This document shows positions 19,168 to 29,000 of a stretch of 51,610 bases of DNA, piece after piece; position 1 is the first letter of the stretch; each line of letters begins with the position of its first letter. Source of the stretch: Sphingomonadales bacterium (lineage in GTDB: Bacteria > Pseudomonadota > Alphaproteobacteria > Sphingomonadales > Sphingomonadaceae); contig JAIXUQ010000118.1 of assembly GCA_027483465.1 (NCBI GenBank), positions 1-51,610 on the forward strand. The letters are read 5' to 3'. Under the pieces are notes generated by a model, which was not told the DNA's origin, ran no database searches, and was given only the letters and a program-made list of their open reading frames with translations. Position numbers and translations under genes: made by a program.

Positions 19168-19899
19168 ATGCCCGGCCTGCTGCTGGTGGCAGCGGTGGCT
19201 GGCAGCTTTGGCTGCGAAGCGCCCCGGCATCGGGACGGCGACAATGTGCGCTGCGCCAATATCGAGCAGAGCATCCGCTTGCAGGGCATTGATGCGCCGG
19301 AAATGCCCGGTTCCTGCCGGCCAGGCCGCACATGCACGCCGGGCGATCCCTATGCCGCGCGTGATTATCTGCGCGGCCTCACGCAAGGCCACACGCTGGC
19401 CTGCACCAGGGAAGATGTTGATCGTTATGGCCGCATCATCGCCCGTTGCAGCGTCGATGGCGTCGACCTCAGCTGCGCGATGATCGCCGCCGGCCATGCC
19501 GTGCCGCGCTATGCCGAACTTGATTGTGACGGGCAGCCGGGTGCACCGACGGTGCCGGCGCAGGCGCCAGCCGCAGTGCCAGCACCCCCGGCCCAGCCAC
19601 TCGCTGCCCCAACCTCGGCTACGCCGCCTTCGCCTCTGGTGGCGTTTGGCTGGCTCGCCCTGATCAACCTGCTCGCCTATGCTGCGTTTGCCTTTGACAA
19701 GGCGCGGGCGCGCAGCCTGTGGAAAACCCGCCTGCCCGAACGCTGGCTGCTGGCGCTGGCGGCGCTTGGCGGCAGCGCGGGGGCCTGGGCGGCCATGGTG
19801 CAGCTGCGCCACAAGCTGGGCTTGACCCGTTTTGTCGGCCGGCTGGCGGCGATCACCGCGGCACAGGCCGGGTTGCTGCTGGCGCTGTTGTGGCGCTGA
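19168..19899 (+). CDS. secreted thermonuclease fused to a DUF1294 membrane domain
   Basis: A 243-residue fusion. After a signal-like segment (MPGLLLVAAVAGSFGC), residues about 15-120 form a staphylococcal-nuclease fold. It retains the key residues: Asp in HRDGDNV, Arg/Asp/Glu in IRLQGIDAPEM and Arg in DRYGRIIA, so it should cleave DNA/RNA with calcium. A Pro/Ala-rich linker follows. The C-terminal 90 residues (FGWLALINLLAYAAFAFDKA ... RLPERWLLALAALGG ... RHKLG) resemble DUF1294, a small membrane domain. Start at ATG 19168 with GGAGGT seven bases upstream. A membrane-anchored periplasmic nuclease is the likely product. Confidence 0.8.
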   Translation: MPGLLLVAAVAGSFGCEAPRHRDGDNVRCANIEQSIRLQGIDAPEMPGSCRPGRTCTPGDPYAARDYLRGLTQGHTLACTREDVDRYGRIIARCSVDGVDLSCAMIAAGHAVPRYAELDCDGQPGAPTVPAQAPAAVPAPPAQPLAAPTSATPPSPLVAFGWLALINLLAYAAFAFDKARARSLWKTRLPERWLLALAALGGSAGAWAAMVQLRHKLGLTRFVGRLAAITAAQAGLLLALLWR

Positions 19900-19970
19900 T
19901 TGGCCGGCTCGCTCAGGTTGAACGGCCAAATTGATTGGCGCTGCCGCCCGCCCGCGCCTATGGAGCGGGC

Positions 19971-21311
19971 ATGAGCAGCCATGATTTCGACCTGTTGGTG
20001 ATCGGTGCCGGTTCTGGCGGGGTGCGGGCCAGCCGCATTGCCGCCGGCCATGGCGCACGCGTGGCAGTGGCAGAGGAGTTTCGCGTGGGCGGCACCTGCG
20101 TGATCCGCGGTTGCGTGCCCAAGAAGCTGCTGGTGTATGGCGCGCATTTTGCCGAAGATCTGGAGGATGCCGCCCGCTTTGGCTGGACGATCGAGGGCAA
20201 GCGCTTTGATTGGGCCACCCTGCGCAACAATGTGGCGGACGAGGTGGACCGCCTCAACGGCCTGTATCAGAACACGCTCGACAACAACAAGGTGACGACC
20301 TTGCTGGGCCATGCCCGGATCATCGATGCCCACACGGTGGAGGTGGCGGGCGCCCGCCATACGGCGGGCACCATCCTGATCGCCACCGGGGCGCGGCCGT
20401 TCATTCCCGATGTGCCCGGTGCCGAGCATGGCATCACCTCCAATGAGATTTTTCATCTGCCCGAACAGCCGCGCCGCATGGTGATTGCCGGCGCCGGCTA
20501 TATCGCCACCGAGTTTGCCGGCGTGTTTCACGAATTGGGCACGGATGTGACGGTGATCAACCGCAGCGACACCATCCTGCGCGGCTGGGAACCGGCGCTG
20601 GCCGATCGGCTGCTGCAGATCAGCCTGGCCAAGGGCCTGAATTTCAAGCTCAACTGCCGGCTGGTACGCGTTGAAAAGACGGATGCCGGCTTGGTGCTGC
20701 ACTTTGCCGATGGCAAGAGCATCGAAACCGATGTGCTGCTGTGGGCGCTGGGCCGGGTGCCACAGACCGAGGGCCTGGGCCTGGCCGAGGTGGGCGTGGC
20801 GCTGAATGACAAGGGCGCCATCGCCGTGGACGCCGACAACCGCTCCAGCGTGCCCAGCATCTTCGCGGTGGGCGACGTGACCGACCGGGTGCAGCTTACC
20901 CCGGTGGCAATCCGCGAAGGCCATAGTTTTGCTGACCGGCTGTTCGGCGGAAAGGCCTGGCGGGTGGATTACAAGGCCATTCCCTCGGCGGTCTTCTCCA
21001 ACCCCCCGCTTGGCAGCGTGGGCCTTACCGAGGCCGAAGCGCGCAACGCCCATGGCGAGGTGCGCGTGTTCACCGCCGATTTCCGCCCGATGAAGAATGT
21101 GCTGGCCGGGCGTAACGAGCGCGCGCTCTACAAGCTGGTCGTGGATGCCAGCACCGATCGGGTGGTGGGCGCCCACATGATCGGCCCCGATGCACCGGAA
21201 ATCTTGCAGGCTGTGGCCATCGCGGTGAAGGCCGGGCTGACCAAGGCCCAGTTTGACGAGACGATGGCGCTGCACCCGACGATGAGCGAGGAACTGGTGC
21301 TGATGCGCTGA
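19971..21311 (+). CDS. gor: glutathione-disulfide reductase
   Basis: FAD/NADPH disulfide reductase of 446 residues keeping glutathione reduced. The FAD loop is GAGSGGVRASRIA, the redox-active disulfide is in GGTCVIRGCVPKK, the NADPH domain has GAGYIATEFAGVFHELG with downstream Arg in NRSDTILRGWE, and the C-terminal active-site histidine is in ALHPTMSEE. The lack of a 4-residue mercury- or trypanothione-type variation and the RGCVPKK motif favour glutathione reductase. ATG at 19971 follows GGAG. An isolated monocistron or read-through from purA. Confidence 0.93.
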   Translation: MSSHDFDLLVIGAGSGGVRASRIAAGHGARVAVAEEFRVGGTCVIRGCVPKKLLVYGAHFAEDLEDAARFGWTIEGKRFDWATLRNNVADEVDRLNGLYQNTLDNNKVTTLLGHARIIDAHTVEVAGARHTAGTILIATGARPFIPDVPGAEHGITSNEIFHLPEQPRRMVIAGAGYIATEFAGVFHELGTDVTVINRSDTILRGWEPALADRLLQISLAKGLNFKLNCRLVRVEKTDAGLVLHFADGKSIETDVLLWALGRVPQTEGLGLAEVGVALNDKGAIAVDADNRSSVPSIFAVGDVTDRVQLTPVAIREGHSFADRLFGGKAWRVDYKAIPSAVFSNPPLGSVGLTEAEARNAHGEVRVFTADFRPMKNVLAGRNERALYKLVVDASTDRVVGAHMIGPDAPEILQAVAIAVKAGLTKAQFDETMALHPTMSEELVLMR

Positions 21312-21389
21312 ACCGCGCCGCCACCATCGGCGGAGCCAGCGGCGCCCATGCTTGCACCCACTGCCAAAATGCCGCAAAGCGAGCCCGTC

Positions 21390-22766
21390 ATGACGAAGAA
21401 CTGGACCCCCGACAGCTGGCGCGCCTGCGAAGCCCGGCAATTGCCCGCCTATCCCGATGCCGCTGCTCTGGCCGCCGTGGAAGGCGAACTGCGTTCTTAT
21501 CCGCCGCTGGTCTTTGCCGGCGAGGCACGCGATCTGACCGATCGGCTGGCCACGGTGGCCGCCGGCGACGCCTTCCTGCTGCAGGGCGGCGATTGCGCCG
21601 AAAGCTTTGCCGAATTTCACCCCAACACCATCCGCGACACCTTCCGCGTGCTGTTGCAGATGGCGGTCACCCTCACCTTTGCCAGCAAGATGCCGGTGGT
21701 GAAGGTTGGCCGCATGGCCGGCCAGTTTGCCAAGCCGCGTTCCGGCGACTTCGAGGAACAGGACGGCATCTCGCTGCCCAGCTACCGCGGGGACAATGTG
21801 AACGACATCGAGTTCACCGCCGCGGCGCGCACGCCCGATCCGCAACGCATGATCCGCGGCTATCTGCAATCGGCGGCCACACTCAACCTGCTGCGCGCCT
21901 TTGCCAGCGGCGGCTATGCCAATCTGCACCAGGTGCACAAATGGAACCTGGACTTCGCCGCACGCAGCCCGTGGGCGGATCAATATGCCCAACTGGCCGA
22001 TCGCATCGGCGAGGCGCTGGACTTCATGGCCGCCATTGGCCTGTCTCCTGATACTGTGCCGCAGTTGAAAGGCACCAGCTTCTTCACCAGCCACGAGGCG
22101 CTGCTGCTGGGCTATGAGGAAGCCATGACCCGGCAGGACAGCCTGACCGGCGACTGGTACGACACATCGGCCCATATGCTGTGGATCGGGGACCGCACCC
22201 GCTTTGCCGGCAGTGCCCATGTGGAATTCCTGCGTGGGGTTGGCAATCCGCTGGGCCTGAAATGCGGGCCAAGCCTTGAGGCCGACGATCTTTTGCGCCT
22301 GATCGACACGCTCAATCCCGGCAATGTGCCCGGCCGCCTTACCCTGATCACCCGGTTTGGCCACGACAAGGTGGACCAGCATCTCCCACGCTTGATCCGC
22401 GCCGTGCGGCGCGAGGGCCGGCATGTGGTGTGGAGCTGTGATCCGATGCACGGCAACACCATCAAGGCCAGCGGCGGCCTGAAAACCCGGCCGTTCGAGC
22501 GGATCCTGGCCGAAGTGAAGGCATTTTTCGCCATCCACCGCGCCGAAGGCAGCCACGCCGGCGGCATCCATCTGGAAATGACCGGGCAGGATGTGACCGA
22601 GTGCACCGGCGGCGCCATCGCCATTTCCGATGAAGGGCTGGCCAGCCGCTATCAGACCCAGTGCGACCCCCGGCTGAACGCCAGCCAGAGCCTGGAAATG
22701 GCCTTCCTGATCGCCGAAGCGCTCAAGGCCGAGCGCGAGGCGGTGGCGCGCAGCCAGGCGGCCTGA
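21390..22766 (+). CDS. class II 3-deoxy-7-phosphoheptulonate synthase (DAHP synthase)
   Basis: Condenses phosphoenolpyruvate with erythrose 4-phosphate, the entry step to aromatic amino acids. The 458-residue product is a plant/mycobacterial-type class II enzyme: [15 protein letters not shown] with the metal-binding Cys, [53 protein letters not shown] and [21 protein letters not shown] at 21390 ([11 protein letters not shown]) matches the conserved start; ATGs at 21348 and 21369 are less likely. Convergent with the DUF1223 gene. Confidence 0.95.
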   Translation: MTKNWTPDSWRACEARQLPAYPDAAALAAVEGELRSYPPLVFAGEARDLTDRLATVAAGDAFLLQGGDCAESFAEFHPNTIRDTFRVLLQMAVTLTFASKMPVVKVGRMAGQFAKPRSGDFEEQDGISLPSYRGDNVNDIEFTAAARTPDPQRMIRGYLQSAATLNLLRAFASGGYANLHQVHKWNLDFAARSPWADQYAQLADRIGEALDFMAAIGLSPDTVPQLKGTSFFTSHEALLLGYEEAMTRQDSLTGDWYDTSAHMLWIGDRTRFAGSAHVEFLRGVGNPLGLKCGPSLEADDLLRLIDTLNPGNVPGRLTLITRFGHDKVDQHLPRLIRAVRREGRHVVWSCDPMHGNTIKASGGLKTRPFERILAEVKAFFAIHRAEGSHAGGIHLEMTGQDVTECTGGAIAISDEGLASRYQTQCDPRLNASQSLEMAFLIAEALKAEREAVARSQAA

Positions 22767-22778
22767 GCCGCCTGCCCG

Positions 22779-23444
22779 TCACAGCCGGCTGGCTGCCACG
22801 ATCGGCCCGCCCTGCCCGGCCTGCAACAGCAGCGCGCTGGCCAGGCCAGCGTCGGGCGCGGCCGGCAAGGCATAGCGCGCAGCCGCACCATTCCAGCGGC
22901 CCAGTTTCACCAGTTGCACCACGATATTTCGGTGCGGCAGGGTGCGGCCAGCATTTTCGCCGGCCCGCACCGCAACATCCCGCTGGCGCGGATCATAGCG
23001 CACCAGCCAAAGATCGCCGCCGCCACCCTGGGCCGAAAGGCTGATCTGGCCGGCCGTGGCCGACACCGGCAGGGCCGGCAGCGGCGTCGCTGCCGTGATG
23101 GCGCCGGCAAATTCGGCCGGCCGGGGCCCCACCAATGTGGTGCGTCCGTTCACATACACCTGTGGCGTCCACACGCTCTGGCGGCCCTGGGCGTGGGCAT
23201 AATCATACTGCCGCGCGGTGTAAGCAGGGCTGGCAAAGCGATCCGGCCAGCCCAGCCGATCCCAATAGGTGACCGCGAATGACAGGGGCAGCAGGTCCGC
23301 CCGGCCTGCCACGGCGTTCAGATTGGCATTGGCCGGCGGGCAGGATGAACAGCCCTGGCTCTGGAACAATTCCACCACCACCAGCCCCGCCCGCGCAGGG
23401 CCGGTGAGCAACAGTGCGGCAGCAAGCATGATGGTGGAGCGCAT
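22779..23444 (-). CDS. DUF1223 thioredoxin-like secreted protein
   Basis: A 221-residue exported protein. A signal peptide (MRSTIMLAAALLLTGPARA) precedes LVVVELFQSQGCSSCPPANANL, a thioredoxin-like CxxC (CSSC) typical of DUF1223. It continues with VTYWDRLGWPDRFASPAYTARQ and TPQVYVNGRTTLVGPR, both DUF1223 landmarks. Function is unknown; the fold and CxxC suggest periplasmic thiol redox or metal handling. ATG at 23444. Diverges from the SDR-enoyl-CoA hydratase pair. Confidence 0.88.
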   Translation of the reverse strand: MRSTIMLAAALLLTGPARAGLVVVELFQSQGCSSCPPANANLNAVAGRADLLPLSFAVTYWDRLGWPDRFASPAYTARQYDYAHAQGRQSVWTPQVYVNGRTTLVGPRPAEFAGAITAATPLPALPVSATAGQISLSAQGGGGDLWLVRYDPRQRDVAVRAGENAGRTLPHRNIVVQLVKLGRWNGAAARYALPAAPDAGLASALLLQAGQGGPIVAASRL

Positions 23445-23573
23445 GGCCGGTTTCCTTTGCCCGCTGCTCCGGCCGGCAGCAGCAGCCGGTTACACCCTGT
23501 CACATGCCACAGATGCATGCGCCCGCGGCGCGGCGCACCAATGGGCAGCAAACCGGCCCATCAGGACATGACC

Positions 23574-24347
23574 ATGACCTACCCCCTGCCCAATGCCAGC
23601 CATGATCTTTCGGGCCAATTGGCCATCGTCACCGGTGCCTCCTCTGGCCTTGGTGCCCGCTTTGCCCGGGTGCTGGCGGCGGCCGGCGCCCGGGTGGCGC
23701 TGTGCGCGCGGCGGGTTGACCGGCTGGAAGCGCTGGTGGCCGAGATCGGCGCTGCCGGCGGCACCGCCCAGGCCTTTGCCGTGGATGTTGCCGATCAGGC
23801 CCAATGCCTGGCGCTGGTTGAACAGGTGGAGGCCGCGATGGGGCCGGTATCCATCCTGATCAACAATGCCGGCATCCCCGATGCCGCGCGCGCCCACAAG
23901 TTGAGCCCGGCGCTGTTCAACCAGGTGATGGCGGTGAATGTCCACGCCCCCTGGCTGCTCTCCACCAGCCTGGCCGCCCGCCGCATCGCCGATGGCGGCC
24001 CCCTGCGCATCGTCAACATCGCCTCGATGGCGGCCTTTGAATATAATGGCCACGGTGCCGCGCTTTACAGCATGACCAAGGCCGCCGTGGTGCGCATGAC
24101 CGAGGTGCTGGCGGTGGAATGGGCGAAATTTCCCATCAATGTCAACGCCATCGCCCCCGGCGCCTTTGCCAGCGAGATGATGGACGGCATGATGTCCCGC
24201 ATGGGGGACATCACCCAGCATTTCCGCCGCAAGCGCCTCGGCGATCCGGCGATGATGGATTCCACCCTGCTCTATCTGGTGGCGCCGGCCGGTGAAGCGG
24301 TGACCGGCACCATCATCAAGATCGACGACGGCCAATCCAACAGGTGA
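23574..24347 (+). CDS. short-chain dehydrogenase/reductase (FabG-like)
   Basis: Classical SDR, 257 residues: VTGASSGLGARFA nucleotide loop, ILINNAGIPD, catalytic Ser in NIASMAAF and YxxxK in LYSMTKAA, with a C-terminal TGTIIKIDDGQS. Two start codons lie six bases apart (23568 and 23574); AGGA at 23563-23566 has the better spacing for 23574. It is followed after five bases by an enoyl-CoA hydratase, which supports a 3-hydroxyacyl-CoA or related lipid-oxidation role rather than fatty-acid synthesis. Confidence 0.9.
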   Translation: MTYPLPNASHDLSGQLAIVTGASSGLGARFARVLAAAGARVALCARRVDRLEALVAEIGAAGGTAQAFAVDVADQAQCLALVEQVEAAMGPVSILINNAGIPDAARAHKLSPALFNQVMAVNVHAPWLLSTSLAARRIADGGPLRIVNIASMAAFEYNGHGAALYSMTKAAVVRMTEVLAVEWAKFPINVNAIAPGAFASEMMDGMMSRMGDITQHFRRKRLGDPAMMDSTLLYLVAPAGEAVTGTIIKIDDGQSNR

Positions 24348-24352
24348 ACCAC

Positions 24353-25141
24353 ATGAGTTACGAAACCATTGCGGTCGAACAGCGCGGGCCCGTGGATTGG
24401 CTCACGCTTAATCGGCCAGAGGCGCTGAACAGCATCAACAACCAGATGGTGGCCGAGCTTTCGGACTATTTCGGCCGGCTATTCCACGCCAAATCCACCC
24501 GCATCGTGGTGATGAAGGGCGCCGGCCGCGCCTTTTGCGCCGGGCTGGACATCAAGGCGCAAGGCACGGAGCCGGCGCCCTTTGCCGGCGGTTTCGGCTT
24601 TCAGGGCTGGCTGGCGGATGTCTATGTGAAGATGCGGCGCTGCCCGCAGCCGATCATCAGCCTGATCCACGGGCCGGCCTGTGGCGGCGGCTTTGCCTTT
24701 GCGCTGGCCAGCGATGTGCGCATTGCCGCCCGCTCGGCCCGCATGAATGCCGCCTTCATCAAGCTGGGACTGACCAGTTGCGACATGGGCACATCCTATT
24801 TCCTGCCGCGGCTGGTGGGCGCCAGCCTGGCCGCCGAACTGATGTTGACCGGGCGTTTCGTGGACGCCGAGCGGGCGTTGGTGACCGGTCTGGTGAGCCA
24901 GGTGACGGCAGACGAGCAACTGGTGGCCGCAGGCGAGGCATTGGTGGCCGAAATGCTCGCCACCTCGCCCATCGGCCTCAGGATGACGAAGGAAGGGCTG
25001 AATTTCGCCATTGATGCCCCCAGCCTGGAGGCGGCGATCGCGCTGGAAAACCGCAACCAGCTGATGGCGGCGGCCAGTGATGACTTCAAGGAAGGGCTGG
25101 CCGCCTTTCTCGAAAAGCGGCCGCCGCGCTATTCGGACTAG
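24353..25141 (+). CDS. enoyl-CoA hydratase/isomerase (crotonase family)
   Basis: Crotonase of 262 residues. The two oxyanion-hole segments are GAGRAFCAGLDIKA and HGPACGGGFAFALASDVRIA. The third catalytic region FIKLGLTSCDMGTSYFLPRLVG carries an Asp (CDMG) where classical hydratases have Glu, a pattern seen in mycobacterial EchA-like proteins and isomerases, so isomerase or dienoyl-type chemistry is possible. ATG at 24353 has AGGTG upstream; a GTG at 24344 overlapping the SDR stop is an alternative. The stop TAG is shared with the opposite-strand gene in the palindrome CTAG (25138-25141). Confidence 0.92.
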   Translation: MSYETIAVEQRGPVDWLTLNRPEALNSINNQMVAELSDYFGRLFHAKSTRIVVMKGAGRAFCAGLDIKAQGTEPAPFAGGFGFQGWLADVYVKMRRCPQPIISLIHGPACGGGFAFALASDVRIAARSARMNAAFIKLGLTSCDMGTSYFLPRLVGASLAAELMLTGRFVDAERALVTGLVSQVTADEQLVAAGEALVAEMLATSPIGLRMTKEGLNFAIDAPSLEAAIALENRNQLMAAASDDFKEGLAAFLEKRPPRYSD

Positions 25142-25515
25142 GCGCCGAGCCGGGCGACGAGGCCAACCGGATCCACTTTCTTCACCTGATCCCAGCGGCC
25201 GCGCGCGGTTTCGGTGCAATAGCGGCTCTCGCCCAGATCGCCGCGGTTGCCGCCCTGGATGGCCGGCTTGCCGATGCGCACCGCCCCGCTGGCCAGGTCG
25301 ACCACCACGCGCACCGGCCCGGCGCGGGTTTCAATCAGGCCGCACACGCCAGGCTGGCCCTGGCCATCAAGCCCGGCAATGGGGGCCAGCAACGCGACAT
25401 TCTGCTGCCCGGCACGGGCCAGCAGGGTTTCGGCGCGGCGGGCGGCCAATTGTTCGGGCGGCAATTCGGGCGAACAGGCGGCCAGCGGCAGGGCAAAAAG
25501 AAGCAAATGGCGCAT
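25138..25515 (-). CDS. small lipoprotein of unknown function
   Basis: A 125-residue predicted lipoprotein: MRHLLLFALPLAACSPELPP has a hydrophobic core and an LAAC lipobox, so the mature protein would start at Cys14. The rest is soluble, with QPGVCGLIETRAGPVRVVVDL and a second cysteine in SRYCTETARGRW. I recognise no family. Start at ATG 25515; an upstream in-frame start at 25560 would bury the lipobox. Convergent with the enoyl-CoA hydratase, whose stop codon lies on the same four bases. Confidence 0.75.
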   Translation of the reverse strand: MRHLLLFALPLAACSPELPPEQLAARRAETLLARAGQQNVALLAPIAGLDGQGQPGVCGLIETRAGPVRVVVDLASGAVRIGKPAIQGGNRGDLGESRYCTETARGRWDQVKKVDPVGLVARLGA

Positions 25516-25572
25516 GGCGAACGCGATAGCAGAGCCGCCGCCGCCCTGCCCCGCTGACACGCTGTCGCGGGA

Positions 25573-25980
25573 TCAGGCCGGCTGGCTCGCCACCTTCTGC
25601 AGCATCTCGCCCATCATCTGGTGCACCATCTGGATCGCCTTCAACGGCCGCACCATCACCTTGAAATGCACGATCTGGCCGGCCTCGTTCCAGCTGATCA
25701 TGTCGATCCCGTTGACCTTGATGCCATTGATGACATTTTCAAATTCGATGATGGCCCCCTGATCGTTCAGCCATTGGCCGGTGTAGCGGAAGCCCTCCCC
25801 GCCCAGCACCTTGTCGGCACTGGCGAGATATTTGAACACGATCTCGCGCCCGCGCTGCGGCGTGTGCACCACCGGGCTTTCGAACACGGCATCGGGGTGC
25901 AGCATGTCCCACAGGGCCTGATGGTCGGGGTTCTTCACATACTGCTGCCAGCGGGCGAGATGGTCGGCGGCGGTCGGCAT
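25573..25980 (-). CDS. SnoaL/NTF2-like protein
   Basis: A 135-residue protein with the NTF2-like cone fold pattern: LARWQQYVKNPDHQALWDMLHPDAVFESPVVHTPQRGREIVFKYL, split here by eye into the N-terminal helices and the first strands, then FENVINGIKVNGIDMISWNEAGQIVHFKVMVRPLKAI. This is the SnoaL/limonene-epoxide-hydrolase-like group, often annotated nuclear transport factor 2 family. Small-molecule binding or isomerase activity is possible but unassigned. Single gene upstream of the RND operon terminus. Confidence 0.8.
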   Translation of the reverse strand: MPTAADHLARWQQYVKNPDHQALWDMLHPDAVFESPVVHTPQRGREIVFKYLASADKVLGGEGFRYTGQWLNDQGAIIEFENVINGIKVNGIDMISWNEAGQIVHFKVMVRPLKAIQMVHQMMGEMLQKVASQPA

Positions 25981-26059
25981 CGTCTGGTCTCCTCAGCCGG
26001 CCAAGCCTAGCGCAAAGCCCGCCCCGCGCCACCTCGCAGCAGCGGGAGGGCGAGGTGCT

Positions 26060-29000
26060 TCATTCGGCCGCCTCCGGGCGGAAGACGGCGGCGCCAGGCA
26101 GTTCCTTCACCTCGGCGGCACCGCGGCGCACCCGGAACCAGCTCATCATGCTCTCGATGCCCAGATACACCACCGGCGTGATGAACAGGGTGAGCACCTG
26201 GCTGACGACCAGGCCGCCCAGCACGGCAATGCCCAGCGGCTGGCGCAGTTCGGCGCCGGCGCCCACGCCGAGCGCCAGCGGTGCCGCCCCGGCCATGGCG
26301 GCAAAGGTGGTCATCATGATCGGGCGGAAACGCTTGGCCGCCGCCTCGCGGATGGCGTGGGCCGGGGTCCAGCCATGCTCGCGCTGCCCGGCAAGGGCGA
26401 AATCGATCATCATGATGGCGTTCTTCTTGACGATGCCGATCAGCAGCACGACGCCGATGATGCCGATCACGTCCAGCGGCATGTTGAACAGCCACAGGAA
26501 GGCCACCGCGCCGATGCCGGCCGCCGGCAGGCCCGACAGGATGGTGATCGGATGGGCAAAGCTTTCATAGAGCACGCCCAGCACGATGTAGATGACGATG
26601 ATCGCCGCCAGGAACAGGATCGGCATGGATTTGGTGCTGGCCTCAAACTGCTGGGCATTGCCGCCCAGCGCGCCCGACACGCCGGTGGGAACGCCAATTT
26701 CGGCCGAGGCGGCTTCGATCAGCGGCTTGACCTGGCTGAGCGCGATGCCCGGCGCCAGATTGAAGCTGATGGTGACGGCGGGCAGCTGGCTCTGGTGCGA
26801 GATGGTCAGCGGCGCGCCCTCCACCCGCACGCGGGTGACATTTGAGAGGGTGACAAGGCCGCCGTTGGCACCGCGCACGCTGAGCAGGCCGATGGCATCG
26901 GGGTTCAGCTGTGAGGCCTGATCAATCTCCATGATCACCTGATAATCATCGGCATCCGTGAAGATGCGGCTGATCTGCTGGTTGCCATAGGCGGCAAGCA
27001 GCACGCGGCGGATGGCATCCACCGGCACGCCCAGCCGGGCCGCGGCGTCACGGTCCACCTCAACATAGGCCTGGCGGGCGCCGCGCTGATAATCGCTGTT
27101 CACATCGACAATGCCCGGAATGCCGCGCATCGCCTGCTCCAGCCGGGGCGCAAAGCCATAGAGCGCATCCTTGTCCACCGCCGAAATCGTGTATTGATAA
27201 TTGGTGGCGCTCTGGCGGCCGCCCAGGTTGAGGTTCTGCGGCACGTTGGGGAAAGCCGAAAAGCCGGGCACCTGCGAAACGGCCTTGCGCAGCCGGGCCT
27301 GCACCACCTCGATCTTGTCACGCTCGTCGCGCGGTTTCAGCGGGGCAAACATGCGGCCACGGTTGCCCTCGCCGCCCAGGATGGAGTTGACCCGCTCAAC
27401 CGCCGGATCCTTGCGCACGATGGCGGCAATGATGTCCTGCTTGCGCTGCATCTCGCTGAAGCCCAGATCGGGGGCGCCTTCGGTGCCAAAAAATACCGAA
27501 CCGGTGTCTTCGGTGGGGAAAAAGCCCTTGGGCACGGTCATGAAGCCCCACACCGCCACGAACACCGACGCGATGGTGAGCATCCCCACCGTCTTGCGGT
27601 GCTGCAACGTCCAGTCAAAGGCCTTGAGATAGTTGCTGGTCAACCGGCCGAAGGCAGCCGTGGTGATGCGCGCCAACCGGCCCGGTTCGTGATGGCCGGA
27701 TTTCAGCAGGCGGGCCGCGATCATGGGGATCAGCGTGAGCGACAACACGGCCGAAACGCCGATGGCGATCGTCATCGTCACGGCAAATTCGAAGAACAGC
27801 CGGCCGATGATGCCGCCCATGAACAGCAGCGGAATGAACACCGCCACCAGGCTGACCGAGATGGACAGCACGGTGAAGGCGATCTCGTTGGCCCCGGTCA
27901 CGGCGGCGCTGCGCGGGTCCTCGCCATCCTCGGTGTGACGGACGATGTTTTCCAGCACGACGATGGCATCATCGACCACGAAGCCGGTGGCGAGCGTCAG
28001 CGCCAGCAGCGACAGATTGTCGAGGTTGAAGCCAAAGAAATACATGCCGGCAAAGGTGCCGATGGCGGCCACCGGCAACACCACGGCCGGAATGGTGGTG
28101 GCGCGGCCATCGCCCAGCACGAGGTAGATGACAAACACCACCAGCAGCGCCGTGCCCACCAGGGTGATCTGGGCATCGAACACGCTTTCGCGCACGCTTT
28201 CGGAGCGGTCGACAATTTCGGTGATGGTCACCGATGGCGGCATCGCCTCACGCACCGCAGGCAGCACGGCGCGCACGCTGTCCACCAGCTTGACGACATT
28301 GGCGCCGGGCTGGCGCGAGATGGCGATGGTGAGCGCCTGTTCGCCGTTGAACTTGGTGCCGCCGCGCAAGCGTTCATAGCTGCTGATGACGCTGGCGACA
28401 TCGCCCACACGCACCGGCAGCCCGTTGCGCGTGGCCACGATGATATTGGCGAATTCTTCCGGCTTTTCCATGTTGCCAGAGGCATCGAGGGTGAAATTGC
28501 GCGGGCCGCCGGTGATGCTGCCCACCGCGATGTTGCTGTTGGCCGAAGCAACCGCCTGGCGCAGATCATCCACCGTGAGGTTGCGCGCCGCCAGCGCCTG
28601 CGGGTTGAACTGGATGCGGATGGCAAAGCGGCGATCGCCAAAGGTGATCACCTGCCCGGCCCCCGGCAACGTGGACAGGCGCGGGATCATCAGCGTATCG
28701 ACCAGCGTCTGCAATTCGTTCATGGCGCGCGTCTTGTCGCGCACCGAAAGGATCAGCACCGGCTGATCGGCCGGGTTGATCTTGCGGAAACTGGGCGGGC
28801 TGGGCATTTCCGGCGGCAGCCGGCGGGTGACGGCAGACAGCACCGACTGGACATCGAGCGCGGCGGAATCAATGTCCCGATCCAGCGCGAACTGCACGGT
28901 GATCTGGGTGCTGCCGGTGTTGCTGGTGGAAATCACCTGCTCGATGCCGGAAATGGTGGAAAGCTGGCGTTCGATCGGGGTGGCCACCGAAGCCGCCATG

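Noticed and set aside
19677-22571. 964-codon open frame on the minus strand opposite gor and the DAHP synthase
   Set aside because: The plus-strand proteins are unmistakable; the antisense frame has His/Gln/Ala/Gly-rich low-complexity composition and no motif. It is a by-product of high GC at third codon positions.
23445-23558. Nine-base inverted repeat GGCCGGTTT / AAACCGGCC across the DUF1223-SDR divergent gap
   Set aside because: The arms are about 96 bases apart and built of the GGCCGG word that is extremely common in this DNA; probably chance.
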